Positions 34,652 to 44,100 of a stretch of DNA of 64,000 nt are shown here, piece after piece. Each line of letters opens with the position of its first letter. Within the stretch, counting starts at the first letter, position 1. A program made the translations under genes and the position numbers. The notes under the pieces were generated by a model. The model saw nothing but the letters and a program-made list of their open reading frames with translations, had not been told where the DNA came from and ran no database searches. This DNA comes from Cryobacterium sp. Y11 (GTDB lineage Bacteria; Actinomycetota; Actinomycetes; Actinomycetales; Microbacteriaceae): contig NZ_PJJO01000057.1 of the NCBI RefSeq assembly GCF_002929535.1, positions 124,001-188,000 on the forward strand. Reading direction: 5' to 3'.

Positions 34652-35442
34652 TGTCTGTGAGTCACTTCGCTCCGACCACCCCGTTCAGTATCGAAGGCCG
34701 GGTGGCGCTCGTCACCGGGTCCAGCCGCGGCATCGGACGGGCAATCGCGGAGGGACTCGCCGCTGCCGGCGCCCTTGTCGTGCTCAACGGCGTCAACAGT
34801 GAGCGCCTTGCGGCGACCCATGCCGAGTTTGCCGAGCGTTTCGGCGCCGAGCGGGTATTCTCCCGCGCCTTCGACGTGACGGATGCCGTGGCCGTCTCAA
34901 CGGGGATCGATTGGGTTGAGCAGACCGTCGGTCCGCTCCGCATCCTCGTGAACAACGCCGGGGTGCAGCACCGGGTGCCGCTGCTCGACCTGGAACTTGC
35001 CGACTGGGAACGGGTCATGACGACCAACCTTACAAGCGCGTTCCTCGTTGGCCGGGCAGTGGCCCGCCACATGATTCCGCGCGGCACCGGCAAGATCATC
35101 AACGTCGCCTCCGTGCAGACCGACCTTGCCCGACCGACCATCGCGCCGTACACCGTCTCCAAGGGTGGGCTACGCAACCTGACCCGGGCGATGACGGCGG
35201 AGTGGGCCGAGCACGGCCTGCAGATAAACGCCATCGCGCCCGGGTACATCCACACGGCAATGACCCAGAAACTCGTCGACGACGAGACCTTCAACCAATG
35301 GATTCTCGGCCGCACCCCTGCCCATCGCTGGGGAACCGTGGCCGACCTGGTCGGCCCTGCCCTGTGGCTGGCCGGCGACGGCTCCAACTTTGTCAACGGA
35401 CAGGTCGTCTTCATTGACGGCGGTATGACCGTCGTCGTCTGA
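34651..35442 (+). CDS. idnO: SDR-family gluconate 5-dehydrogenase
   Basis: 263 residues. Short-chain dehydrogenase with TGSSRGIGRAIAEGL cofactor loop, NNAGVQHR, the catalytic Ser in NVASVQTD and Tyr-x-x-x-Lys in YTVSKGG. The operon with gntK, gntP and an idonate dehydrogenase points to 5-ketogluconate/D-gluconate interconversion. Its ATG overlaps the last base of gntP. Other SDR substrates cannot be excluded from sequence alone. Confidence 0.88.
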   Translation: MSVSHFAPTTPFSIEGRVALVTGSSRGIGRAIAEGLAAAGALVVLNGVNSERLAATHAEFAERFGAERVFSRAFDVTDAVAVSTGIDWVEQTVGPLRILVNNAGVQHRVPLLDLELADWERVMTTNLTSAFLVGRAVARHMIPRGTGKIINVASVQTDLARPTIAPYTVSKGGLRNLTRAMTAEWAEHGLQINAIAPGYIHTAMTQKLVDDETFNQWILGRTPAHRWGTVADLVGPALWLAGDGSNFVNGQVVFIDGGMTVVV

Positions 35443-35496
35443 ACCTGTGAGCCGCTGAGCCGCTGAGACCAAATCACCCCGCATCCGGAAGGCCCC

Positions 35497-36555
35497 GTGA
35501 ATACTCCAACCGATACCGTCATCCCCACGCACAGCCTCGCCGTCGTCGCCCACGCGGCGGGTGATCTGCGCGTGGACACCGTTCCCGTTGCGGTGCCAAC
35601 ACGCTCGGAAGTCCTCGTAGCGGTCGCTTACGGCGGTATCTGTGGCTCCGACCTGCACTACTGGCAGCATGGCGCCGCCGGCGAGTCGGTGCTGCGGGCG
35701 CCGATGCGGCTTGGCCACGAAGTCGTGGGCACGGTCATCACGGCCGCCGCTGACGGCACCGGGCCGGCAGCGGGAACCCGGGTTGCCGTGCACCCGGCGA
35801 CCCCAGGAGCAGGCGACGGCAGCCCGTTCCCGGCCGACCGCCCCAACCTCTCGCCGGGATGCACCTATCTCGGCAGCGCGGCACGATTTCCGCACACCGA
35901 AGGGGCATTTGGTAGCCACGTAGCCCTGCCAGCGCGCATGCTGCGGGCGCTACCGGACGGACTGTCCCTCCGCGTCGCTGCCCTCGTCGAACCGGCGAGC
36001 GTCGCGTGGCATGCCGTCTCCCGTGGTGGCACCGTTGCCGGCCGCCGCGTGCTCGTCATTGGAGCCGGACCGATCGGATCCCTCATTATCGCGGTACTGA
36101 AGCGCGCTGGCGCCGTCGAGATTATCGCCGTCGACATCCATGAGCGTCCGCTCGAGGCCGCTCTAGAGCTCGGCGCCACCCAGGTGCTCCGGGCGACGGA
36201 TGCTGCGGCCATCGCATCCGTGAACGCCGACGTGGTCTTCGAATCGTCCGGTAGCGCCCGCGGGCTCGCCTCGGCCGTGCACGGAGCGCGCAGAGGCGGG
36301 CGGGTCGTGATGGTCGGCTTGCTGCCTTCGGGCGAGCAGCCCGCACTGATCAGCCTCGCCATCACCCGCGAACTCGAACTCGTCGGCTCCTTCCGCTTCA
36401 ATGATGAGATCGATGACGTGATGGATGCACTGGCCGACGGTTCGCTACGGGTAGGCCCAGTGGTCACCCACGAGTTCGCCGCGGCAGACGCTCTCGAGGC
36501 GTTCGCGGTAGGCCGCGACGCGGCCGTCAGCGGCAAGGTGCTGCTGCGCTTCTAA
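35497..36555 (+). CDS. idnD: zinc-dependent L-idonate 5-dehydrogenase
   Basis: 352 residues. Medium-chain dehydrogenase: catalytic-zinc segment GGICGSDLHYWQHG, GHEVVGTV, and the Rossmann loop VIGAGPIGSLI. The usual four structural-zinc cysteines are not evident: the segment between the two sites is HPATPGAGDGSPF..NLSPGC. This fits the IdnD-type enzymes that oxidise L-idonate to 5-ketogluconate. The GTG start has GGAAGG four bases upstream, 54 bases after idnO. Confidence 0.88.
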   Translation: MNTPTDTVIPTHSLAVVAHAAGDLRVDTVPVAVPTRSEVLVAVAYGGICGSDLHYWQHGAAGESVLRAPMRLGHEVVGTVITAAADGTGPAAGTRVAVHPATPGAGDGSPFPADRPNLSPGCTYLGSAARFPHTEGAFGSHVALPARMLRALPDGLSLRVAALVEPASVAWHAVSRGGTVAGRRVLVIGAGPIGSLIIAVLKRAGAVEIIAVDIHERPLEAALELGATQVLRATDAAAIASVNADVVFESSGSARGLASAVHGARRGGRVVMVGLLPSGEQPALISLAITRELELVGSFRFNDEIDDVMDALADGSLRVGPVVTHEFAAADALEAFAVGRDAAVSGKVLLRF

Positions 36556-36772
36556 CGCACAGATAAACGTCGGCTCGTGTCTTGTGTCGTAAGTCCGGAC
36601 GGGATTGCCATGTTTGAAGAGAAATACAGCGAAGACACCCACGCTCAGATCACTGACCTGGACGGCCTGCTTTCGGTCTAGTCTTGCGACCGATTGCGGT
36701 GCGGCTGAAGCGCAGTACTCGGGTGACGCAGATGACGAATGCTTCGGCCTGGGTATCATCCGTCATATGGAG

Positions 36773-37774
36773 TCAGAGTAAGTCGGCGTGGTGGGCCGCG
36801 GCCACGTTGGGGTGGGCGCGTAAGCGGTAGCGCAGGGCGTTGTCACCGTAGGTCGTCTCGAGAATGGGACTGTTGGTGGGGTCGGCAGAGAGCCCGCGGG
36901 CCTCGCGAGAGAGGCTCTCGTCGAGCTGTAGCCGCGGCATCACAGTGTCGAGTGCGGGGTTGAAGAAGAACGGTACGGAAATGCGGTCGGACCCGTCTTG
37001 AGGGGAGAAGACGCGGTGCAGGGTGGCTTTGAGGTAGCCATCCGTTGCAAGTTCTAGCATTTCGCCGATGTTCACGACGAAGGCGTCGTCGAGCGGGGGA
37101 GCGTCGATCCACTCGCCCTCGTGCTCGACTTGCAGGCCATCTTTGCCCGGTTCGACGAGCAGGAGTGTGAGAACTCCACCGTCGCGGTGCTCGCCCACGC
37201 CCTGAGCGCGCACTGGCTGGCCGGGATAGCGCACGATCTTAGTCAAGAGGAACGGGTTCTGGGCGAAAGCGGCGTCGAAGACGTTCTCGGGGCTGCCGAG
37301 GGCGAGTGCCCAGGCGCGGAGCAAACGAAGCGCGATGCGGCTCAGTTCGTCGTTCCAGCGCAGGGCGACGGCTTTGAGCTCGGGCAGGGACTCCGGCCAG
37401 AGGTTTGGGCCCTCGAGGCGCCAATAATCGGAAGTACCGTCGGCGAGGGGTACAGGCTCGCGGTCTACCCCGATGTCGATTTGCTCACGCCAGTCAACGG
37501 CGTTGGCGGTGAGCTCACCTCCGACGCGGGTATAACCGCGAAACTGCGGGCTGTGGATGTTTTCCAGCATGAGTTTCTGCTCGTCCGGCAAGTCGAAGAA
37601 TTTGCGGGAGACGGCGAGGAGCTCCTTCGTGAGCTGCGGGTCGACGCCGTGGCCGGTCAGGTAGAAGAACCCGACCTCGTGGGTGACGCGCAGGAGTTCG
37701 GCGCGGAATGCCGCAGCTTCGGCATCGCCAGCGTCGAGTTGAGAGAAATCGAGGATCGGAAGTGAAAGCACCAT
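36773..37774 (-). CDS. 2-oxoglutarate/Fe(II)-dependent oxygenase, isopenicillin-N-synthase family
   Basis: 333 residues. N-terminal DIOX_N part (LPILDFSQLD ... GFFYLTGHGV) and a C-terminal jelly roll with the iron triad H196-R-D198 and H253, and the 2-oxoglutarate motif R264-I-S266. Family members hydroxylate or cyclise small metabolites; true isopenicillin N synthases are rare, and nothing nearby suggests beta-lactam synthesis. Substrate unknown. Stand-alone gene, with no partner next to it. Confidence 0.9.
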   Translation of the reverse strand: MVLSLPILDFSQLDAGDAEAAAFRAELLRVTHEVGFFYLTGHGVDPQLTKELLAVSRKFFDLPDEQKLMLENIHSPQFRGYTRVGGELTANAVDWREQIDIGVDREPVPLADGTSDYWRLEGPNLWPESLPELKAVALRWNDELSRIALRLLRAWALALGSPENVFDAAFAQNPFLLTKIVRYPGQPVRAQGVGEHRDGGVLTLLLVEPGKDGLQVEHEGEWIDAPPLDDAFVVNIGEMLELATDGYLKATLHRVFSPQDGSDRISVPFFFNPALDTVMPRLQLDESLSREARGLSADPTNSPILETTYGDNALRYRLRAHPNVAAAHHADLL

Positions 37775-38007
37775 GGTTCAAGTTTGACACCGAGCAGGCC
37801 ACGCGGCGAATTGTGACGACTCCGAGCCTGAGACCGGGATACGAATGAGCTGACATTCGCTTGGATGTGCGGGGTGGCACCTCTCACAGGCTTGTGAATT
37901 AGTCAAATATGCGACGCAAAGGTTTCTGGCGCGTGGCGTTCGGTAATGATCGTTCGCAAGACACTCTGAGACTTCCTCGCCGTCCTCGCCACCGAACACG
38001 CACACGC

Positions 38008-38178
38008 AGGGTCAATGAGCGCGCAACCGCCGTCACACCCGACACGCTCGCAGCGGCGAGAAACTCCACCCAAATCACCAAGGCCCTCGGCGTCTCAGGA
38101 ATGACGATCCACCGTCACCTCAACCCTGAGCGCCAACCACCGTTCCACTACTGGCGAGACCCCGACTTCGACACTTGA
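38008..38178 (+). pseudogene. possible C-terminal helix-turn-helix remnant of a site-specific recombinase
   Basis: The frame reads TPDTLAAARNSTQITKALGV then SGMTIHRHLNPERQPP, which resembles the C-terminal helix-turn-helix of serine resolvases/invertases (pattern ALGVSxxTxxRHL). No catalytic domain precedes it in any frame. It could also be a chance match, since it is short. Confidence 0.3.
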
Positions 38179-38351
38179 TTAGTGGGGTAGATGATTCACA
38201 TGCTGAGGCTCTCGGGCGAGCATGAACGCTGTGTTCCAGACCCGGTTACGTTCGTCGATGGTGGTCTCGGCGCGCTCGGCCAACGAATATGGACGGGTTT
38301 CGCGGATAGCCAGCGTTGGTCCGCGGCGGTTTCGTGCGCAAGCCTGGGGGT

Positions 38352-38370
38352 GAGCCTGTCGAGATTTCGA
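38352..38370 (+). repeat. 19-base dispersed repeat, intergenic copy
   Basis: GAGCCTGTCGAGATTTCGA, identical to the minus strand at 14589-14607. Confidence 0.8.
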
Positions 38371-38620
38371 TCAACGGGGATGGGCGGATTTTGCAGGCGG
38401 CCGGCCACGGTCTGTGGCGGTCGACAAGCGCTGCCAGCGGGGAGGAGAGGATTGCGCAGGCACGCTGCGTTGGTCTGCGGGGCTCGGCGAGCTCGATCCA
38501 ACGAGACGCGGCTGTTTTCGCAGGCGGGCAACGGGGTACAACGTCGACAACGGACTCCCGACGCAGGACAGGAGAACTCTAAGAATTTCGCCGCGTAAAC
38601 TGACTAACCCCGCATGGTCA

Positions 38621-38668
38621 GGGCTATGGGGCTATGGGGCTATGGGGCTATGGGGCTATGGGGCTACG
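38621..38668 (+). repeat. 8-bp tandem repeat, six copies
   Basis: Five exact GGGCTATG units and a sixth with one change (GGGCTACG), 48 bases in all. It is outside any credible gene and could vary in copy number. Confidence 0.95.
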
Positions 38669-38871
38669 GCGACAGCAAGCCCGGGTAACAAATGCTTCCG
38701 CAAGCTAGACCGCAGACTCGCAGGGCATGTGCTGGCTGGCAATCTCACTTGCGAGTGCGGCCGTCGCCGCAACTATCGGCGGGGGAGTAGGAATAATTTA
38801 GGCGTGGCCCAGTGGTTTTGCTCTCTGGCTCGATGTACAAGCGAAAATCTCGGACTTGGCCGATAGTTTGC

Positions 38872-39597
38872 CTAGTCGGTGGCCGCGAAGAACATGCGGG
38901 GCGTGTCGGCCCACGACGCTTCCACCTCGGCAATGGTGCGGCGCATTATAAGTTCCATCGATTCACGCGCGCGAAGCGGATGGCCGCCCTGGATGGCGTC
39001 GGCTACGTCGACGTGCCATTGCAGCGCGGTCTCGTGCGGGTGGGCTGGCATGAGGCCGAGGCCGGTGCGGCCGGAAAGTACGGCGGCGATCACCTCGTCG
39101 AGCTTGGCGAACATTTCATTGCCCGAACCATGCAGTACCAGCCGGTGAAAGTGGATGTCGAGGGCCAGAAAGCGATCGAGGTCGCCCGAGCGCCCAACGG
39201 TGCGCATCTGCGCGGCCACGCTCATGAGTTCGCCCGACATCTGCTGGGGGCAGTGCGCAGCGGCGAGCTCGGCGGCCATCGGCTCAACGGATGCCCGCAA
39301 CTCGGACAGCGACCGCAGCTGCGCGCCCCGATCCGGCCCGGCCAGGCGCCAGCGAATGAGTACCGGATCAAAGGCATTCCACCCCGATTGCGGTCGCACT
39401 CGGATGCCGATCCGTTTGACCGATTCGACCAGTCCCATCGCGGCGAGCACGCGCACGGCTTCGCGCACGACCGATCGGCTGACGCCCTGTGACCGCTCAA
39501 TATGTTCGGACAGCATGACAGTTCCGGCCGGCGTGCGACCGTCAACTATTGGAGTGCCTACAGCGTCGACCACGCGATTGTGCAGGCTGAATGGCAT
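38872..39597 (-). CDS. FadR-type GntR-family transcriptional regulator
   Basis: 241 residues. N-terminal winged helix (MLSEHIERSQGVSRSVVREA, RVLAAMGLVESVKRIGIRV) and an all-helical FCD ligand domain with the metal-site pattern: DIHFHRLVLHGSGN and WHVDVADAIQGG histidines. Such regulators bind carboxylic acids or sugar acids. The gluconate operon 2.3 kb away is an obvious candidate target, but that is inference. It follows the decayed region and is divergent from rplY. Confidence 0.93.
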   Translation of the reverse strand: MPFSLHNRVVDAVGTPIVDGRTPAGTVMLSEHIERSQGVSRSVVREAVRVLAAMGLVESVKRIGIRVRPQSGWNAFDPVLIRWRLAGPDRGAQLRSLSELRASVEPMAAELAAAHCPQQMSGELMSVAAQMRTVGRSGDLDRFLALDIHFHRLVLHGSGNEMFAKLDEVIAAVLSGRTGLGLMPAHPHETALQWHVDVADAIQGGHPLRARESMELIMRRTIAEVEASWADTPRMFFAATD

Positions 39598-39867
39598 GCT
39601 CCGACACTAACGGACTGGAGCGGTACAGCTGCCCTGAACGACACGCCGGGCTCGCTGGCGCTGCCCAAACTGTGTAAGCTGAATAATTGAACTTCGGCGA
39701 GGGATCTGCCGGTCTGAATCAGGACCGACGGCATCCGTTATCGACGCGGCGAAAAGGCCTTGGGCTTTTCCTCACGCTGACATGCGTTCGAGTTGAATCA
39801 ACATCCCACCTTCGGACCTTGGCCCGAAAACCCACATCTGGGTCTTATACCCGCTAGGAGAAACACC

Positions 39868-40482
39868 ATGGCTACTAAAAAAGAAGTAAATGCCGTCGTC
39901 GCTGAACTGCGCGAAAACTTTGGCAAGGGTGCGGCCCGCAAGCTGCGCGTGCTCGGCCTGATCCCGGCCGTCATCTACGGCCACGGCACCGAGCCGGTGC
40001 ACGTGTCGCTGCCCTCGCACCGCATCGGCCTGCTGCTGCGTCGTAAGAACATGATCCTCGAACTCGACATTGCCGGCGCCAAGCAGCTCGTGCTGGTCAA
40101 GGACGTGCAGAAGGACCCGGTCAAGGCCATCATCGAGCACATCGACCTCATCGTCGTGCGCAAGGGTGAAAAGGTTCAGGTTGAGGTTCCCGTGCACATG
40201 ACCGGCGAATCGTTCCCCGGCACCATCGCCGACTTCGACACCAAGGCGCTTCTGCTTGAGGTTGAAGCCACCGACATTCCCGAGAACCTCGTATTGTCGA
40301 TCGAGGGCCTCGAAGATGGCGCTCAGGTGCACGCCAAGGATGTCGCGCTGCCCGCCGGCGCAGCACTCGTCTCTGACCCCGATACCCTCGTCGTCTACGT
40401 TCACACGCCGCGTGGCGAGGACGAGTCCGACGAGACCGAGGTCATTACGGCTGGTACCCCGGCCGCAACGCCCGCCGCGTAG
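39868..40482 (+). CDS. rplY: 50S ribosomal protein L25 / general stress protein Ctc
   Basis: 204 residues, the long Ctc form: N-terminal L25 domain (NFGKGAARKLRVLGLIPAVI, YGHGTEPVHV) binding 5S rRNA and a C-terminal TL5-like beta domain, then an acidic/Ala-Thr tail. ATG 39868 follows AGGAG by six to seven bases. The leader from about 39690 contains an AAAAGGCC..GGCTTTT hairpin before the ribosome-binding site. It is followed by pth, the usual pair. Confidence 0.96.
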   Translation: MATKKEVNAVVAELRENFGKGAARKLRVLGLIPAVIYGHGTEPVHVSLPSHRIGLLLRRKNMILELDIAGAKQLVLVKDVQKDPVKAIIEHIDLIVVRKGEKVQVEVPVHMTGESFPGTIADFDTKALLLEVEATDIPENLVLSIEGLEDGAQVHAKDVALPAGAALVSDPDTLVVYVHTPRGEDESDETEVITAGTPAATPAA

Positions 40483-40523
40483 TAGCCATCGTCAACTGGT
40501 TCCCGTTCACACGGAGGATTCCC

Positions 40524-41108
40524 CTGGACGCGAACCAGTGGCTCGTAGTCGGGCTCGGCAACCCCGGGCCCGACTACGCCGGCAACCGCCACAACGTCGG
40601 ACAGATGGTGACGGGCGAGGTGGCCGACCGGCTCACCTCAAATTTCAAGCGCCACAAAACGGCTGCCCTGGTCGCCGAGGGTCGGCTCTCACCCGGCGGC
40701 CCCAAACTGGTGTCGGCCAAACCGACCACGTTCATGAACGTCTCCGGCAGCCCGGTCGCCGCCCTGCTGCGCTTCTACTCGCTGCCCATCACCCGGCTCA
40801 TCGTCGTGCACGATGACCTCGACCTGCCCTTCGACACCCTCAAGATCAAGGTCGGCGGCGGTCACGGCGGGCACAACGGCCTGCGTGACATCATCGCCGC
40901 CACCGGCAGCAATGAGTTCATTCGCATTCGGATGGGCATCGGCCGGCCGCCCGGCCGCCAGAATGCGGCCGACTTCGTGCTGCACGACTTCGCAACCGCC
41001 GAGCGTAGCATTCTGCCCAATCTAATAGCGGATGCCGCCGATGCGATCGAGATGATCGCCAGCGACGGCGTCGTCGCGGCCCAGCAGAAGTTCCACTCGC
41101 CGTCATAG
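40524..41108 (+). CDS. pth: peptidyl-tRNA hydrolase, CTG start
   Basis: 194 residues if it starts at CTG 40524. The family N terminus WLVVGLGNPGPDYAGNRHNV (catalytic Asn and His) lies upstream of the first in-frame ATG (40605), so that ATG would remove the active site. In frame the only plausible initiator is CTG, exactly six bases after GGAGG (40513-40517). Later motifs KPTTFMNVSGSPV, HDDLDLPFDT and GHGGHNGLRDI are complete. The enzyme recycles peptidyl-tRNA. It lies between rplY and mfd. Confidence 0.93.
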   Translation: MDANQWLVVGLGNPGPDYAGNRHNVGQMVTGEVADRLTSNFKRHKTAALVAEGRLSPGGPKLVSAKPTTFMNVSGSPVAALLRFYSLPITRLIVVHDDLDLPFDTLKIKVGGGHGGHNGLRDIIAATGSNEFIRIRMGIGRPPGRQNAADFVLHDFATAERSILPNLIADAADAIEMIASDGVVAAQQKFHSPS

Positions 41109-41109
41109 G

Positions 41110-41115
41110 TAGACT
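41110..41115 (+). promoter_or_regulatory. -10 box of mfd (leaderless type)
   Basis: TAGACT followed by six bases and the GTG start of mfd; no ribosome-binding site is present. Confidence 0.6.
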
Positions 41116-41121
41116 CGTTTA

Positions 41122-44100
41122 GTGATCCTTCAGGGCTTAATCGCAGCGCTTGCACGCGCCTCCACCTTCGACAACGCCCTCGCCTACGCCAGCCGGGACG
41201 CTGATTTCAGTCTGACCGAGGGCCTGCGTGCCCCGCTGCTCGCCGCGTTGCTCGACCTGCGCCGCGATGATGCCCAGGCCCTGTTCGTGATCACCGCGAC
41301 CGGCCGCGAGTCAGAGGCGTTGCGCGAGAACCTCGGCTGCTTCGCCACGAGCGCCGAAATCGTCGACTTTCCGGCCTGGGAAACCCTGCCTCACGAACGC
41401 CTCAGCCCGAGCGCCGAAATCGTCGGCAAGCGCCTGCACGCTCTGCGCCGCATGCGCGAGTGGCAGGAGGCCGACCCGGCCACGCGGCATCCGCTTATCG
41501 TTGTTGCGTCGGTGCGCGCCGCCCTGCAACCCGTCGCCGACAACCTCACCGACTATGAACCGATCGAGCTCACGGTCGGAGCGCGCGGCCACGACCTCGC
41601 GGCGATCGTGCTGCAGCTGGTCAATGTGGCCTACGCCCGGGTCGACATGGTTACCCGGCGCGGCGAATTCGCCGTGCGCGGGGGAATTCTCGACGTGTTT
41701 CCGCCGGTCGCTTCGCACCCCTACCGAGTCGAATTCTTCGGTGATGAGGTCGAGCAGATTCGCCTGTTCAGTGTCGCCGACCAGCGTTCGCTGCCCGAAC
41801 CGGTCGAATCGGTCAGCCTACCGCCGAGCCGGGAACTGCTGCTGAGCCCTGCCGTGCGGCAGCGCGCCCGCGAGATGCAGCACGAGTTTCCGAGCCTGGC
41901 CGGCCTGCTGGCCAAGATTGCCGAGGGTATTCCGGTCGAGGGCATGGAAAGCCTCGCGCCGGCGCTGGTCGACCGGCTCGTTCCGGTCACTCACTACCTG
42001 CCGAGCAATGCCGCCGTTGCCGTGATCTCGCCCGAGCGCGTCGCGAGCCGCGCGATCAGCCTCGCCGAAACCAACCGCGAGTTTTTGGGGGCCGCCTGGA
42101 GCGCGGCCACGGCCGGTGCCGATGCCCCGATCGACCTCGAATCGGGCGATTTTCTCACCCTCGGCCGCCTGCGCGACAGCGTGAAGTACTCAGCTCCCGG
42201 CGCGCCAGCATCCGGTCACAACTGGTGGACGTTGAGCACATTTCAGGCCGCGCCGACGGACGCGCCGGTATTGCCCGAACATCGTGAAATAGACGACCTG
42301 CTCACCATTCGCATCGAAGCGGATGCCGTTCCCACCTTTGCCGGCAGCGTCGATGGCGCCGTGGGTCACGTTGCCTCCCGGTTGCACGACGGCTGGGTCG
42401 TCGGAATCGTCGCCCAGGGGGCTGGGCTGGTCGAGCGGGCGGCGCAGGTGTTGGCCGAGCGCGAGCTTCCGGCGCGGGTCGTCGACGTGTGGCCGCTGGA
42501 GCCGGAACCGGGTATTGCCTACCTGCTGAAGGCATCCGTCGATCAGGGTTTTGAGCTGCCGACCAGCAAGCTGTCGCTGATGAGCGAGAGCGAATTTTAT
42601 GGGCGCACCGTCGGCTACTCGGCGCGGCAGATTAAGAAGCTCGCCAGCCGCCGTAAAAACGTCGTCGACCCACTGCAGCTCGTGGCCGGCGACCACGTCG
42701 TGCATCAGACGCACGGTATTGGCCGTTTTCTCGAATTGACCCAGCGTGAGGTGTCGAGCGGCGGGCGCAATCCGGTCAAGACCACTCGCGAATACCTTGT
42801 GCTCGAATATGCGCCGTCGAAGCGCGGTCACGCCGGCGACCGGCTGTACGTACCGACGGACCAGCTTGACCTGGTCACTCGCTATGTCGGCGGTGAGGCG
42901 CCGACGCTGAGCAAGATGGGCGGCAGCGATTGGTCGAGTGCGAAGAGCAAGGCGCGCAAGGCCGTGCGGGACATTGCCGTCGAACTGGTCAAACTGTATT
43001 CGGCGCGGATGGCCAGCAGGGGCCACGCCTTCGGGCCGGATACGCCGTGGCAGCGCGAGCTCGAAGAGGCGTTTCCGTTCGTGGAGACCCCCGACCAGCT
43101 CACCACGATTGATGAGGTCAAGGCCGACATGGAACGGCCCATTCCAATGGACCGGCTGCTGAGCGGTGACGTTGGTTTCGGCAAGACCGAGGTCGCCATT
43201 CGCGCCGCGTTCAAGGCCGTGCAAGACGGCAAGCAGGTCGCCATGCTGGTTCCGACGACGCTTCTGGTCAGCCAGCACATGGAAACTTTCAAGGAACGCT
43301 TTGCCGGATTTCCCATTCACCTGCGTGCCCTGTCGCGGTTTCAAACCGACAAGGAGTCACGGGAGACGATCGCCGGCATGCTCGACGGCACCGTCGACGT
43401 AGTCATCGGCACGCACCGGCTGCTGTCACCGTCGATTATCTTCAAGGACCTCGGCCTGGTCATCATCGACGAGGAGCAGCGCTTTGGTGTTGAGCACAAG
43501 GACGCCCTCAAGAAGCTTAAGACCAACGTTGATATTCTCGCGATGAGCGCGACGCCCATCCCGCGCTCGCTCGAGATGGCGGTCACCGGCATTCGTGAAA
43601 TGTCGACCCTGGCCACCCCTCCCGAGGATCGGCACCCGATTCTGACCTTTGTGGGGCCGTATTCGCAGCGGCAGGTGGCCGCGGCCATCCGTCGGGAGCT
43701 GCTGCGCGAGGGCCAGATTTTCTTCGTGCACAACCGGGTCACGAGCATTAACCGCATCGCGTCGGAGCTCGCCGAGCTCGTGCCGGAGGCGCGCATCGCG
43801 ATCGCGCACGGGCAGCTGCCGGAGGCGCAGTTGGAGCAGGTCGTTGGGGATTTCTGGGAGCGTAAGTTCGATATTTTGGTCTGCACCACGATCATCGAGA
43901 CCGGCCTTGACATCAACAACGCCAACACCATCATCATCGACCGAGCCGACAAGTTCGGTCTGAGTCAGCTGCACCAGTTGCGCGGCCGGGTGGGGCGTGG
44001 GCGCGAACGGGCCTACGCCTATTTTCTGTACGACGAGAACAAGCCGCTGTCGGAGACCGCGCACGACCGGCTTGCCACGATCGCGGCGAACAACGAGCTC

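Larger units (their letters stand above)
37775..38871. other. 1.1 kb repeat-rich region without intact genes
   Basis: Between the oxygenase and the GntR gene there is no frame with convincing coding character. It holds a possible recombinase C-terminal remnant (about 38008-38178), a 19-base repeat shared with rsmA (38352-38370), several related GC-rich segments around TTTCGC/TTGCGCAGG at 38300-38540, and six tandem 8-mers (38621-38668). It looks like the footprint of a decayed mobile element, but no terminal repeats or transposase could be recognised. Confidence 0.6.

Noticed and set aside
36445-36759. Minus-strand frame after idnD as a small gene
   Set aside because: It overlaps idnD on the other strand by over 100 bases and has no ribosome-binding site or family resemblance.
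36773-37774. Isopenicillin N synthase as evidence for beta-lactam biosynthesis
   Set aside because: Only the general 2OG-Fe(II) oxygenase motifs are seen and no NRPS or epimerase lies nearby.
38191-38598. 135-codon plus-strand frame in the decayed island
   Set aside because: Arg/Gly-rich translation, competing frames of similar length on both strands and internal repeats indicate non-coding DNA.
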